Shown here one piece after another: positions 48,880 to 57,093 of a DNA stretch of 64,000 nucleotides (position 1 is its first letter; every line of letters begins with the position of its first letter). The position numbers were made by a program, and so were the translations under genes. Source of the DNA: Leucobacter musarum subsp. musarum (lineage in GTDB: Bacteria; Actinomycetota; Actinomycetes; Actinomycetales; Microbacteriaceae); the NCBI RefSeq assembly GCF_001273845.1, contig NZ_JHBW01000066.1, positions 85,676 through 149,675 of the forward strand. The letters run 5' to 3'. The notes beneath the pieces were generated by a model. It was given only the letters and a program-made list of their open reading frames with translations. It made no database searches and had not been told where the DNA came from.

Positions 48880-51690
48880 TCACGCCTCCGGGCGGAGGAT
48901 GCGGTAGCCGCGGCGTGCGTCGTATCCGTGGATCTCGCGCGTATCGAGTACCGCCATGAAGTCGAGCACCTCGCCGGTGATGACCTGCCCCGGCACGAGC
49001 ACCGGGAACCCGGGCGGGTACGGCGTCACGAACCCGGCCGAGATCGGCGCGTCGCCGCCGTCGGTCTCGGCACGCTCGACTCGGGCGCGCAACTCGGCAG
49101 GCAGCACGTGCTCGACCGCGCCGCGCTTCTGCCCGAGGAAGAACGCGGTGCGCACGTCGCCGTCGGGCAGTGCATCCGCATTCGTGTACTCGGCGGCGAA
49201 CTCGCTGAAGTCGGGCAGCGGGGGCATCGGGGTCTCGACGACCGGGCGGTCTTTGGGATCGTGCTGGGCCTGATCCTCCTCGAACCGCTCCGCAAGCTTC
49301 ACGAGCACCTCGATGAGGTACGCGATCGCGCTGCGCGAGGTGCCGATGTTCGTCATGAACAGCACCGTGTTGCGGCTCGTCTTATTGACCTGGATGCCGT
49401 AGCGATCCATCAGGTACTCGTGCTTGAAGGTATCGCCGTCGACTCCGGTGCGGCTGATCTCGATGGTGATGCGTGACGGGTCGACGACGAACTCGTCGGT
49501 CGCCCACGCCTGCCACATCGAGGCGAGCCCGTCGCGCAGTGGCATCGGCCTGCCCGACTCGCGATTCGCTGCGGGCACGAGGTCGTGCGCGGTGAGCACG
49601 CGGAAGGTGCGGCGCAAAAGCGGGTGCCGGGCGATCGCCTGCGACAGGCTGGTCGCGAGATCGAGCTGACGCTGCACGAGCTCAAAGCCCTCGAGCTCGA
49701 CCTGGCGGCGGCCGATATCGAGCGACGACAGAATCTGGTAGTTCGGCGACGTCGACGTGTGCGTCATGTACGCCTCGTGGAACGGCTCCTCTGCGTCGCG
49801 CACCCAATCCTGGTCGTACACGTGGATCATGGAGCCCTGGCGCAGCGCCGTCAGTGTCTTGTGCGTGGACTGGGTCGCGTATACGCGAATGCGCGACGTC
49901 GGGGCCGGGATCAGCCGCTCTTCGAGCCACACCGCGTCGGGCGCCGGCGTGCCGTCGATCAGGAACAGGCGCTCCTGCTGCGCACGGTACGCGGCGGCGT
50001 GGGCTGTGGTCTGCAGTTGCTGCTCCAGACGCTTCGCGGCAGCCATCGCCGTGCGGCGGCGAGTGACGGGGTGGAACGCGCCGAATGCGAACCAGGCCTC
50101 GTCCCAGAGGAACACGAGGTCGGGCTTGATTGCGAGGCACTCGGCCATCACGCGCTCCGGGTCGTACACGATGCCGTCGAAGGTGCAGTTGGTGAGGGTG
50201 ATCATGCGCACCTCGTCGAGGCGGCCCGCAGCGCGGTAATCGAGTAGGAGCTGCTTGATGCGGTCGATCGGCACGGCCCCGTAGAACGCGAAATCGTTCA
50301 GTGGGTACGCCTCGAGGTATGCCGGGCGGGCACCCGTGAGCATCACCGCGTGGTGATGCGACTTGTGGCAGTTGCGATCCACGAGCACGACGTCGTCAGG
50401 AGCCGTGAGCGCCTGGTGCACGATCTTGTTCGCGGTCGACGTGCCGTTCGTGACGAAGAACGTATGCTTCGCGCCGTATGCACGAGCGGCGAGCTCTTGC
50501 GCCTTCTTGAGCGTGCGCACCGGCGCGAGCAGTGAATCGAGGCCGCCCGAGGTCGCACTCGTCTCGGCGAGCAGCAGGTTCAGGCCGTAGAAGTCGGCGA
50601 GGTCGCGAATCCACTTCGACGCCACCACCGAGCCGCCGCGAGCGACGGGAAGCGCGTGGAACACCCCGACCGGGCGGCGGGCGTGATCCTGAATCGCGGA
50701 GAAGAACGGGGTGTCGTAGAGGTGCGAGATGCGGCGCAGCAGTGTGAGATGCAGCTCGAGCTGATCTTCACGGCGGAACACGCGGCGGAACCGGCGGGTG
50801 AGCGCGCCCGCGAGGTCTTCGATGTGTGCGCCCGCGACCAGATAGAGGTCGAGTTCGGGGCGGATCGCCGCGAGTGTGTCGGCGATGCCGAGCACGCGCT
50901 GCACCGACGCGAGCGAGCTGCGTGCGGGCGCCGAGCCCGGAACGACCTCGGCGCGAGCGAGACGAATCGAGTCGTGCAGGTCGCGGCTGAGCTTCTGACG
51001 GGTCCGCTCGCTGAAACCGGGGCGCACGACCACCGCGAGGATGTTCGGGTTCGTGAGCACCGCGGCGACGGCGTCGTCGGCGGAGGGCACCACGACGTAG
51101 TCGTAAATGAAGTCGTCGGCGGGCCCGCGCAATTTGAGGCCTTCTGCCCGAAGCGCGTCGCGATCCTGCGCCGTGGTCTCATCGATCACGAGCACCTCGA
51201 AACGAGGGCGCGGGTCGGCGTCGACCGACAACTCTTGGCGCTCTTGCTCGTCTAAGAACTCATCGCGTCCCTCGTCGGGCACCGTGTCGTGGCGCAGACG
51301 GTTCACGACGCGGCCGATGCGGTCGAGCGCGGTGCGGTAGTCGCCGGCCTCGAGCAGTTCACCGATCGCCTGCACGTAGCGCTGCCCGAACCCGGCCCAG
51401 TACAGCTCGATCGTTTCGAGGGCGCGGAGGTTGCGCTGCACTTCGCCGTCGGCCGCGAGGGTCTCGGCGGTGTCGGAGTCGGTCGCGAGGCGCTTCACCG
51501 CGAACTTCAGGTACTCCCACGCATCGCTGCGCATGCGCCACGACGATGCGGGCATGCCCGGGTCGCGCTCGAGTTTGCCCTGCGTGTGGGGCACGTGCAT
51601 CTGCGGGTTCGTGCCGCTGCGCATTCCGATCGATGCCACGGTCGCCCCTCCGTCGAACGTCGGCGTGGCGGTGGAGTCGATCCTCGTCAT
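48880..51690 (-). CDS. Orn/Lys/Arg decarboxylase, large fold-type I PLP enzyme
   Basis: This enzyme decarboxylates a basic amino acid to a di- or polyamine. It has 936 residues; ATG 51688-51690, with GGGAAGGG ten bases upstream, is preferred over frames reaching 51804. PLP marks: FVTNGTSTANKIVHQAL, VDRNCHKSHHHAVMLTGA, FLWDEAWFAFGAFHP and YATQSTHKTLTALRQGSM with the Schiff-base Lys611. It is about 200 residues longer than the usual biodegradative enzymes; the extra length is an N-terminal region (about 1-330) including a receiver-like wing with DYVVVPSADDAVAAVLTNPNILAVVVRPG. Substrate choice (Arg, Lys or Orn) is not clear. It could supply the polyamines that neighbouring genes import and oxidise. 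Confidence 0.9.
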   Translation of the reverse strand: MTRIDSTATPTFDGGATVASIGMRSGTNPQMHVPHTQGKLERDPGMPASSWRMRSDAWEYLKFAVKRLATDSDTAETLAADGEVQRNLRALETIELYWAGFGQRYVQAIGELLEAGDYRTALDRIGRVVNRLRHDTVPDEGRDEFLDEQERQELSVDADPRPRFEVLVIDETTAQDRDALRAEGLKLRGPADDFIYDYVVVPSADDAVAAVLTNPNILAVVVRPGFSERTRQKLSRDLHDSIRLARAEVVPGSAPARSSLASVQRVLGIADTLAAIRPELDLYLVAGAHIEDLAGALTRRFRRVFRREDQLELHLTLLRRISHLYDTPFFSAIQDHARRPVGVFHALPVARGGSVVASKWIRDLADFYGLNLLLAETSATSGGLDSLLAPVRTLKKAQELAARAYGAKHTFFVTNGTSTANKIVHQALTAPDDVVLVDRNCHKSHHHAVMLTGARPAYLEAYPLNDFAFYGAVPIDRIKQLLLDYRAAGRLDEVRMITLTNCTFDGIVYDPERVMAECLAIKPDLVFLWDEAWFAFGAFHPVTRRRTAMAAAKRLEQQLQTTAHAAAYRAQQERLFLIDGTPAPDAVWLEERLIPAPTSRIRVYATQSTHKTLTALRQGSMIHVYDQDWVRDAEEPFHEAYMTHTSTSPNYQILSSLDIGRRQVELEGFELVQRQLDLATSLSQAIARHPLLRRTFRVLTAHDLVPAANRESGRPMPLRDGLASMWQAWATDEFVVDPSRITIEISRTGVDGDTFKHEYLMDRYGIQVNKTSRNTVLFMTNIGTSRSAIAYLIEVLVKLAERFEEDQAQHDPKDRPVVETPMPPLPDFSEFAAEYTNADALPDGDVRTAFFLGQKRGAVEHVLPAELRARVERAETDGGDAPISAGFVTPYPPGFPVLVPGQVITGEVLDFMAVLDTREIHGYDARRGYRILRPEA

Positions 51691-51879
51691 GTGCAGCAGC
51701 CCTTCCCACTTCATCGTTCGGTCGCTCGGGCGCAGCGCTGCTGTCAGCGTCTGGACCCCGTGAAAGAAAATCTTATGCGACGAGTGATGCGTGACACGGC
51801 ACATGACGGCGTGCGCAATTCGGTATGCGAGACGTTCCTGGCGTCGTTCGCCCGCTCGCGACGAATTTGCTGTGAGATC

Positions 51880-51908
51880 TTCCGACCAAAGTTAGGTTGC
51901 CCTAAGAT
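51880..51908 (+). promoter_or_regulatory. Promoter with DtxR/IdeR-type iron box
   Basis: TTAGGTTGCCCTAA (51892-51905) is an interrupted palindrome fitting the TTAGG...CCTAA iron-regulator box. It overlaps -35-like TTCCGA (51880-51885) and -10-like TAAGAT (51903-51908), 17 bp apart. The -10 ends six bases before the GTG at 51915, so the transcript is probably leaderless and repressed when iron is plentiful. Confidence 0.75.
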
Positions 51909-51914
51909 GAACAC

Positions 51915-52400
51915 GTGAACTTCTCCGAACCATCCGATTTCTCCGAGTCCGTCTCGGTCATCGATCCCGACGGGATCGACTGCGTGCTCGCCGCCGGCGA
52001 CGCCTCTGACCTGACGCAACTCGGGGAATGGCTGCGCGAGCTCCCCGACACCGCCTACGGGCGCGTGTTCATCGAGGTGTTCTCGGAGATCCAGATCGAG
52101 ACGCTGCCGACCCCGCCGCACGTGGGCGTGACGTGGTTGTGCCGCGAGCAGCGCGAGCAGAGCCCGAGGCCCGGTCTCGGTCGCCGACGCGGCGAAGCGC
52201 TCGCCGGAGCAGTTGACGCCTGGTTCGACGAGTGGCTCTGGGCCGACGGCGAAGCCGTGCGCAACATTCAGCTCTGGATGGGCGCCCGCACGAGTTCGGT
52301 GATGCAGACTTACTGGATGAGCCTCGACCGCCGCCTCGAAAAGCGCTGGCCCGGGTACTGCGACCGCGACTGCGGTCGTCGCTGCGAGCGCGGCGAGTAG
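51915..52400 (+). CDS. Siderophore-interacting protein (SIP) C-terminal domain protein
   Basis: A 161-residue protein, GTG 51915, no Shine-Dalgarno. The central part, YGRVFIEVFSEIQIETLPTPPHVGVTWLCRE ... GEALAGAVDAWFDEWLW ... WMGARTSSVMQTYWMSLDRRLEKRWPGYC, resembles the NAD(P)H-binding C-terminal domain of SIP ferric-siderophore reductases. The FAD-binding N-terminal domain is absent. A Cys-rich tail (CDRDCGRRCERGE) may bind metal. The upstream iron box supports a role in iron uptake or release from siderophores; it could work with another flavin reductase. Confidence 0.82.
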   Translation: MNFSEPSDFSESVSVIDPDGIDCVLAAGDASDLTQLGEWLRELPDTAYGRVFIEVFSEIQIETLPTPPHVGVTWLCREQREQSPRPGLGRRRGEALAGAVDAWFDEWLWADGEAVRNIQLWMGARTSSVMQTYWMSLDRRLEKRWPGYCDRDCGRRCERGE

Positions 52401-52442
52401 CTCGCGCAGAAGTGTTGCTGCCCCCGGCAACGCCCGGCCCCA

Positions 52443-52448
52443 TAGAAT
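52443..52448 (+). promoter_or_regulatory. -10-like hexamer of a leaderless lpdA transcript
   Basis: TAGAAT ends six bases before the ATG at 52455, with no ribosome-binding site. Confidence 0.5.
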
Positions 52449-52454
52449 TGCCGT

Positions 52455-53888
52455 ATGGCGAAGGCGAGTGAACGCAAGCATCGGATCGCGGTAGTCGGCG
52501 GTGGCCCCGGGGGGTATGAGGCGGCTCTCGCCGGTGCTCAGCTCGGCGCTGAAGTCACGCTCATCGAGCGGGCGGGAGTCGGTGGTGCCGCGGTACTCAC
52601 CGACGTCGTGCCGTCGAAGAGTCTCATCGCCACCGCGAGCGCCGCGCAGAGCGTGCGCGACTCCGGCAAGCTCGGCGTGCAGGCGTTCGTGCCCGGCGGC
52701 GACGGCAAGCCCGTGCGCCCCGAGATCGCCGTGAACCTGGCCGCGGTCAACAAGCGCCTCATCGCCATGGCCGGCGCGCAGTCGGTCGACATGCTCCGTT
52801 CGCTCGAAGACGCCGGCGTGCGCGTCGTGCAGGGCGAGGGGCGGCTCGACGGGCACAACGCCGTGCTGATCTCGACCGCCGCTGGTGGCACGGACTTCGA
52901 CCGTATCGAGGCCGACACCATCGTCGTCTCGGTGGGTTCGAGCCCGCGTGAACTCGATTCCGCGAAACCCGACGGTGAGCGCATTCTCACCTGGAAGCAG
53001 CTCTACGATCTGCCGTCTGTTCCGGAGCACCTCGTCGTTGTCGGCTCCGGGGTGACCGGCGCCGAGTTTGCCAACGCCTACCGCACACTGGGATCCGAGG
53101 TCACCCTGGTCTCGAGCCGCGAACAGGTGCTGCCGGGTGAGGATCGCGACGCGGCGGGCGTCATCGAGCGCGAGTTCACCCGTCTCGGCATGCACGTTAT
53201 GTCGAAGTCGCGTGCCACGTCGGTGACCCGCACCGAGAACGGCGTGCTCGTGGAACTCGAAGACGGTCGCACCATCGAAGCCACGCACTGCCTCATGGCG
53301 GTCGGGTCGATCCCGAACACCGCGGGATTGGGGCTCGAGAAAGCCGGTGTGGCCCTGACCGAAAGCGGCCACATCCGTGTGAACAAAGTCGCGCGCACCA
53401 ACGTGCCGTCGATCTATGCCGCCGGCGATTGCACCGACTTCTTTCCGCTCGCCTCGGTCGCATCGATGCAGGGTCGCACCGCCATCATGCACGCGCTCGG
53501 CGACTTCGTGCGCCCGATCGACCTGCGCAACGTCGCCGCGAACGTGTTCACCTACCCCGAGATCGCAACCGTGGGCTGGAACGAGCAGACACTTGCCGAG
53601 AACGAGGGCGTCGCAAAGGCGATTTCGCACACGATCCCGTTGAGCGTGAACCCGCGCGCCAAGATGATCGGCTTCACCGACGGTTTCGTGAAGCTCTTCG
53701 CCTGGAAGGCGTCGGGCACCGTGGTCGGCGGCGTCATCGTGGCGCACCGGGCAAGCGAGCTCATCTTCCCACTCGCACTCGCCGTCGAGCATCGCCTCAC
53801 CGTCGACCAGGTCGCCTCGGCATTCGCCGTCTACCCGTCGATGACCGGTGCGATCACGGATGCAGCGCGCGCGCTGCACACACACTGA
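52455..53888 (+). CDS. lpdA: NAD(P)H-quinone dehydrogenase of the LpdA type (lipoamide dehydrogenase homologue without redox cysteines)
   Basis: A 477-residue flavoprotein, ATG 52455. FAD motif IAVVGGGPGGYEAALAGAQLG; NAD(P) motif LVVVGSGVTGAEFANAYRTLG; second FAD loop SIYAAGDCTDFFPLASVA; and a C-terminal dimer domain with FTYPEIATVGW. Where true lipoamide dehydrogenases have the CxxxxC disulphide, it reads GVGGAAVLTDVVPSKSLIA, with no Cys. This matches the mycobacterial LpdA group, which reduces quinones rather than lipoamide. A cupredoxin lipoprotein gene follows after 13 bp. Confidence 0.9.
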   Translation: MAKASERKHRIAVVGGGPGGYEAALAGAQLGAEVTLIERAGVGGAAVLTDVVPSKSLIATASAAQSVRDSGKLGVQAFVPGGDGKPVRPEIAVNLAAVNKRLIAMAGAQSVDMLRSLEDAGVRVVQGEGRLDGHNAVLISTAAGGTDFDRIEADTIVVSVGSSPRELDSAKPDGERILTWKQLYDLPSVPEHLVVVGSGVTGAEFANAYRTLGSEVTLVSSREQVLPGEDRDAAGVIEREFTRLGMHVMSKSRATSVTRTENGVLVELEDGRTIEATHCLMAVGSIPNTAGLGLEKAGVALTESGHIRVNKVARTNVPSIYAAGDCTDFFPLASVASMQGRTAIMHALGDFVRPIDLRNVAANVFTYPEIATVGWNEQTLAENEGVAKAISHTIPLSVNPRAKMIGFTDGFVKLFAWKASGTVVGGVIVAHRASELIFPLALAVEHRLTVDQVASAFAVYPSMTGAITDAARALHTH

Positions 53889-53901
53889 TCTGGGGCTCGG
53901 C

Positions 53902-54285
53902 ATGATGCAGGAGCTGTCGCGTCGCCGCGTGCTGCGGGCCGCCGCGGGGGTGTTCGGGATCGCCGCCGTCGCTGCGCTCAGCGCGTGCGCCCCGAGCAAG
54001 CCCGAGCCCGTGCCCTCGGACGAGAACGTCAAAGCCGTCGTGACTGTCACCGTGAGCGACAACCGCTACGAACCGGCCGAGGTCGAGATCGCGCCTGGTC
54101 AAGCCGTGCGCTGGCAGTTCGTCGGCCCGGGGGAGCACGACGTGGTCGCCGATGACCGCAGCTTCGTCACGGAGCTGCAGCAGGAGGGCACGTACACGCA
54201 CGTCTTCGACGACGCGGGGGAGTTCCCGTATCTCTGCTCAATTCACCCCGAGATGCGCGGCGTCGTGCGAGTGGTCGCTCCGTAG
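53902..54285 (+). CDS. TAT-type lipoprotein cupredoxin (plastocyanin/amicyanin-like)
   Basis: A 127-residue secreted blue-copper protein; ATG 53902, or the adjacent ATG 53905. The N-terminus SRRRVLRAAAGVFGIAAVAALSAC combines a twin-arginine motif and a lipobox with Cys29. The copper site is complete: H79 (PGEHDV), C112, H115 and M118 in YLCSIHPEM. Electron transfer at the outer membrane face is expected, and the preceding quinone reductase gene makes a respiratory link plausible. Its 3' end overlaps the convergent amidase gene by 43 bp. Confidence 0.9.
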   Translation: MMQELSRRRVLRAAAGVFGIAAVAALSACAPSKPEPVPSDENVKAVVTVTVSDNRYEPAEVEIAPGQAVRWQFVGPGEHDVVADDRSFVTELQQEGTYTHVFDDAGEFPYLCSIHPEMRGVVRVVAP

Positions 54286-55796
54286 GGAAACTCGAGCGCA
54301 GGTAGGAGCTCCTCGATCGCGGAGCCGACGGTGAAGACGGACGCCTCTGCGAACGGGTGGCCGACGATCTGCACGCCGGTGGGCACGCCGCTCGGCGAGA
54401 CGCCGCTCGGTACCGCGAGTACCGGCACTCGGTTGGCGATGTTGAACGGGCTGGTGAGGTGGGCCTCCCAGTAGTGCTCGAGATGCCGCGCTGCGCCAGT
54501 GGCATCGACGACGTCGATGCCGTCGAGGTAGTCGCCATCCGCATCGAGCATTTCGACCGCCTGCGTCGGCGTCACGAGCACGTCCACGCGAGACATCGCC
54601 TCTGCGAGCTCGGCCTGCACCTCGGCATCGAGCGCGAGCGACTCGGGAAGCGAGACGCCGTTGACAGCTCGCGCCGCGTCGGCGATGAACCGTCGCGTGT
54701 AGGCGGCAAGCTCCGATTCCGTGCCACGGGTGATCGCCGCCATCGCCGGCCCGAGAAGATGCCCGAAGTGGGTGAACGCGACGTGACGCAGGCGTTCCGT
54801 GGTCCACGGAAGCCGCACCTCGACGATCTCGGCTCCGGCTGAGGCGAGTGCCTCGGCCACGCGCACGGTGCGGTCGCGGATCGACTCCGCGACCGGGTAG
54901 TCGCCGAGCGTGAGTGACAAACCGATGCGCATGCCGCGCACGCCATCGGCCCCGCGAAGCGCTGCGATGAGATCGTCCCCGCCGTGCGGTCCCCAGGACG
55001 CATGATCGATCGGGTGCCGACCGCTCATCACCTGACTGAGCAGCGCGGTATCGGCGACCGTGCGGCCCATGGGGCCATCGCCGCGATAGGTGTCGGCGGC
55101 GAGCGGAGGCAGGCCGGGTATCCGTCCGTAAGGTGCTTTGTACCCCACAGTGCCGGTGAACCCGGCCGGAATACGCGTGCTTCCCGCGATATCCGAAGCC
55201 GTCGCGAGCGTCGTCATTCCCGCCGCCAGAGCAGCTCCTGCACCTCCCGACGATCCGCCGGGTGTCGCGGCGAGGTTCCACGGATTGCGGGTGACCCCCC
55301 ACATGGGCGAGTGGGTGGTCGTCGCGCACGAGAACTCCGGCGAGGTCGTTCGCCCGTGAATCACCCCACCGGCCACGAAGATGCGGGCGACCACCGGGTG
55401 ATGTGCACTCGCGCGCTGCCCGCGGCAGGCGACGAGCCCTTGTTCGAGCGAGCGTCCCGCGATGCCGTGCTTCTCTTTCGTCGCGACGGGGATGCCGAGC
55501 AGCGGCGGCAACGGTGCGTCGCCCGGGCGCCAGCGCGCGTAGGCCTCGTCGGCAGCGTGCGCCTGCGCACGGGCTTCGGGCTCCAGAAGCTCGGTGAATG
55601 CGTTCACCTCGGGGTTGCGCGCCGCGATCTGGTCGAGAGTCGCCTGCAGCAATTCGCTCGGCGCGAGGTCGCCGCTCACGAAACGGGCGCGCGCAGTGTG
55701 CGCGTCGAGGTGCGCGAGCGCGACGCTCGCATCATCGCGGGAGTCCGCAGCGCTCAACGGCGCCGCGGGGAATGAAGCGGAGGTCGTGGTGGTCAT
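54243..55796 (-). CDS. Amidase-signature family hydrolase
   Basis: A 517-residue hydrolase; ATG 55794-55796, the longer frame being an unsupported extension. The Ser-cisSer-Lys triad is present: Lys in PVATKEKHG, then NPWNLAATPGGSSGGAGAALAAG (first Ser region) and TASDIAGSTRIPAGFTGTVGYK (nucleophile loop). An N-terminal helix TARARFVSGDLAPSELL is typical. It cleaves an amide to acid and ammonia or amine. It is last in the minus-strand cluster with an M20 enzyme and an MHS transporter, so it probably acts on an imported amide or N-carbamoyl compound. Confidence 0.9.
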   Translation of the reverse strand: MTTTTSASFPAAPLSAADSRDDASVALAHLDAHTARARFVSGDLAPSELLQATLDQIAARNPEVNAFTELLEPEARAQAHAADEAYARWRPGDAPLPPLLGIPVATKEKHGIAGRSLEQGLVACRGQRASAHHPVVARIFVAGGVIHGRTTSPEFSCATTTHSPMWGVTRNPWNLAATPGGSSGGAGAALAAGMTTLATASDIAGSTRIPAGFTGTVGYKAPYGRIPGLPPLAADTYRGDGPMGRTVADTALLSQVMSGRHPIDHASWGPHGGDDLIAALRGADGVRGMRIGLSLTLGDYPVAESIRDRTVRVAEALASAGAEIVEVRLPWTTERLRHVAFTHFGHLLGPAMAAITRGTESELAAYTRRFIADAARAVNGVSLPESLALDAEVQAELAEAMSRVDVLVTPTQAVEMLDADGDYLDGIDVVDATGAARHLEHYWEAHLTSPFNIANRVPVLAVPSGVSPSGVPTGVQIVGHPFAEASVFTVGSAIEELLPALEFPYGATTRTTPRISG

Positions 55797-55806
55797 GGCG
55801 CTCCGT

Positions 55807-57093
55807 TCAGACTCGGGCCGACGCGGTGGCCTCGGCGAGTGATGTCGCATCGTGCGGCGCATCGTTCAGCGCGCCGTGTACGAGGCGTCGCGCGACCTCG
55901 CTGAGCATACGTACACCCGCGACCATGTCGGCATCGGTGGTGAATTCTCGCTCGCAGTGGCTGACGCCGTCGACGGAGGGGATGAAGAGCATCACCGTGG
56001 GCACGATGCGGTTCATCGCCACGGAATCGTGCCCGGCCATCGTACGGATGCGACGGGTGCCGAGACCGAGCTCGGCCGCGCACTCCTCGGCGAGCGCGAT
56101 GCCCGCCTCGGGGTAGTGCTGGTTGTCTCGGACATCGAAGTCGCGTGCGTGCACGGTCAGGCCGAACGCGGTTTCGACGGCGGCGATGTCGCGGAACAGC
56201 TGATCGCGGGCGGCGAGGACGACGTCGCGGTCGTCCGCACGCAGGTCGGCGACGAGTCGCACGCGTCGTGCGACTACGATCGGCGAGTTCGGTTCGAGCG
56301 TCAGCTGACCGACCGACGACACGAGTGTTTCGGGCTCGAACAGGCTGGTGACCTCGTGCACCTTGGTGATGATCTGCGCGGCACCGAGCAGGGCGTCGTG
56401 CCGATCCGCCATCGCCGTGGCTCCGGTGTGCGACTGCTCTCCGATTACCTCGATATCGAGCTTTTGGGTGTACCAGCTGCGATCCACCGCACCGATGGGT
56501 AGCGCGTCGCGCTCGAGCAGCCGACCCTGCTCGATGTGGATCTCGGCGTACGACGCGATCTCTGGGCGTTCGTCAACGCCGAGATAGCCGATACCTGAGA
56601 GCGCCTCGCGCACACTGATGCCCGCCAGATCGCGCACGTCGAGCATCTCCGCCTCGTCCTTGATGCCGGCGAAAACCGAACTCCCCATGATGGAGGGGGC
56701 AAATCGGCCGCCCTCCTCGTTGAACCAGTTGACAACGGCGAGATTGAAGCGTGGAGTCGCCGCGTCCGATGCGACCTGTTCGGCGACGCGAGCCGCGGCG
56801 TGCAGGCCGGCGATCACCCCGTAGGCGCCGTCGAACCGGCCGCCGAGCGGCTGCGAGTCGAGGTGCGAGCCGAGCAGTACGAAAGGTGCGCCCGGGGTGA
56901 ACTCGATCAGTGCGAACTGGTTGCCGATACCGTCGACGCGCACCTCCCATCCGCGCGCCACGGCGAAGGTGCGGAACCACTCGCGTGTCTCGCGATCCTC
57001 AGCCGTCGCGGCCTGTCGATCGACACCGCCGGCGTCGGTCGCGCCGATCGCGGCGACGGCGTGGAAATCTGCGAGGAATGCGTGATCGGTCAT
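55807..57093 (-). CDS. M20-family Zn amidohydrolase (hydantoinase/carbamoylase, allantoate amidohydrolase-like)
   Basis: A 428-residue enzyme; ATG 57091-57093 overlaps the transporter stop by 4 bp (ATGA). The metal site is intact: VLLGSHLDSQPLGGRFDGAYG (His, bridging Asp), WFNEEGGRF (Glu-Glu), EIHIEQGRLLE (His) and TMAGHDSVAMN (His). GEQSHTGATAM lies in the dimer domain. Such enzymes hydrolyse N-carbamoyl amino acids, ureidoglycolate or allantoate. It belongs to an operon with a transporter and an amidase, which suggests sequential removal of nitrogen groups. Confidence 0.9.
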   Translation of the reverse strand: MTDHAFLADFHAVAAIGATDAGGVDRQAATAEDRETREWFRTFAVARGWEVRVDGIGNQFALIEFTPGAPFVLLGSHLDSQPLGGRFDGAYGVIAGLHAAARVAEQVASDAATPRFNLAVVNWFNEEGGRFAPSIMGSSVFAGIKDEAEMLDVRDLAGISVREALSGIGYLGVDERPEIASYAEIHIEQGRLLERDALPIGAVDRSWYTQKLDIEVIGEQSHTGATAMADRHDALLGAAQIITKVHEVTSLFEPETLVSSVGQLTLEPNSPIVVARRVRLVADLRADDRDVVLAARDQLFRDIAAVETAFGLTVHARDFDVRDNQHYPEAGIALAEECAAELGLGTRRIRTMAGHDSVAMNRIVPTVMLFIPSVDGVSHCEREFTTDADMVAGVRMLSEVARRLVHGALNDAPHDATSLAEATASARV

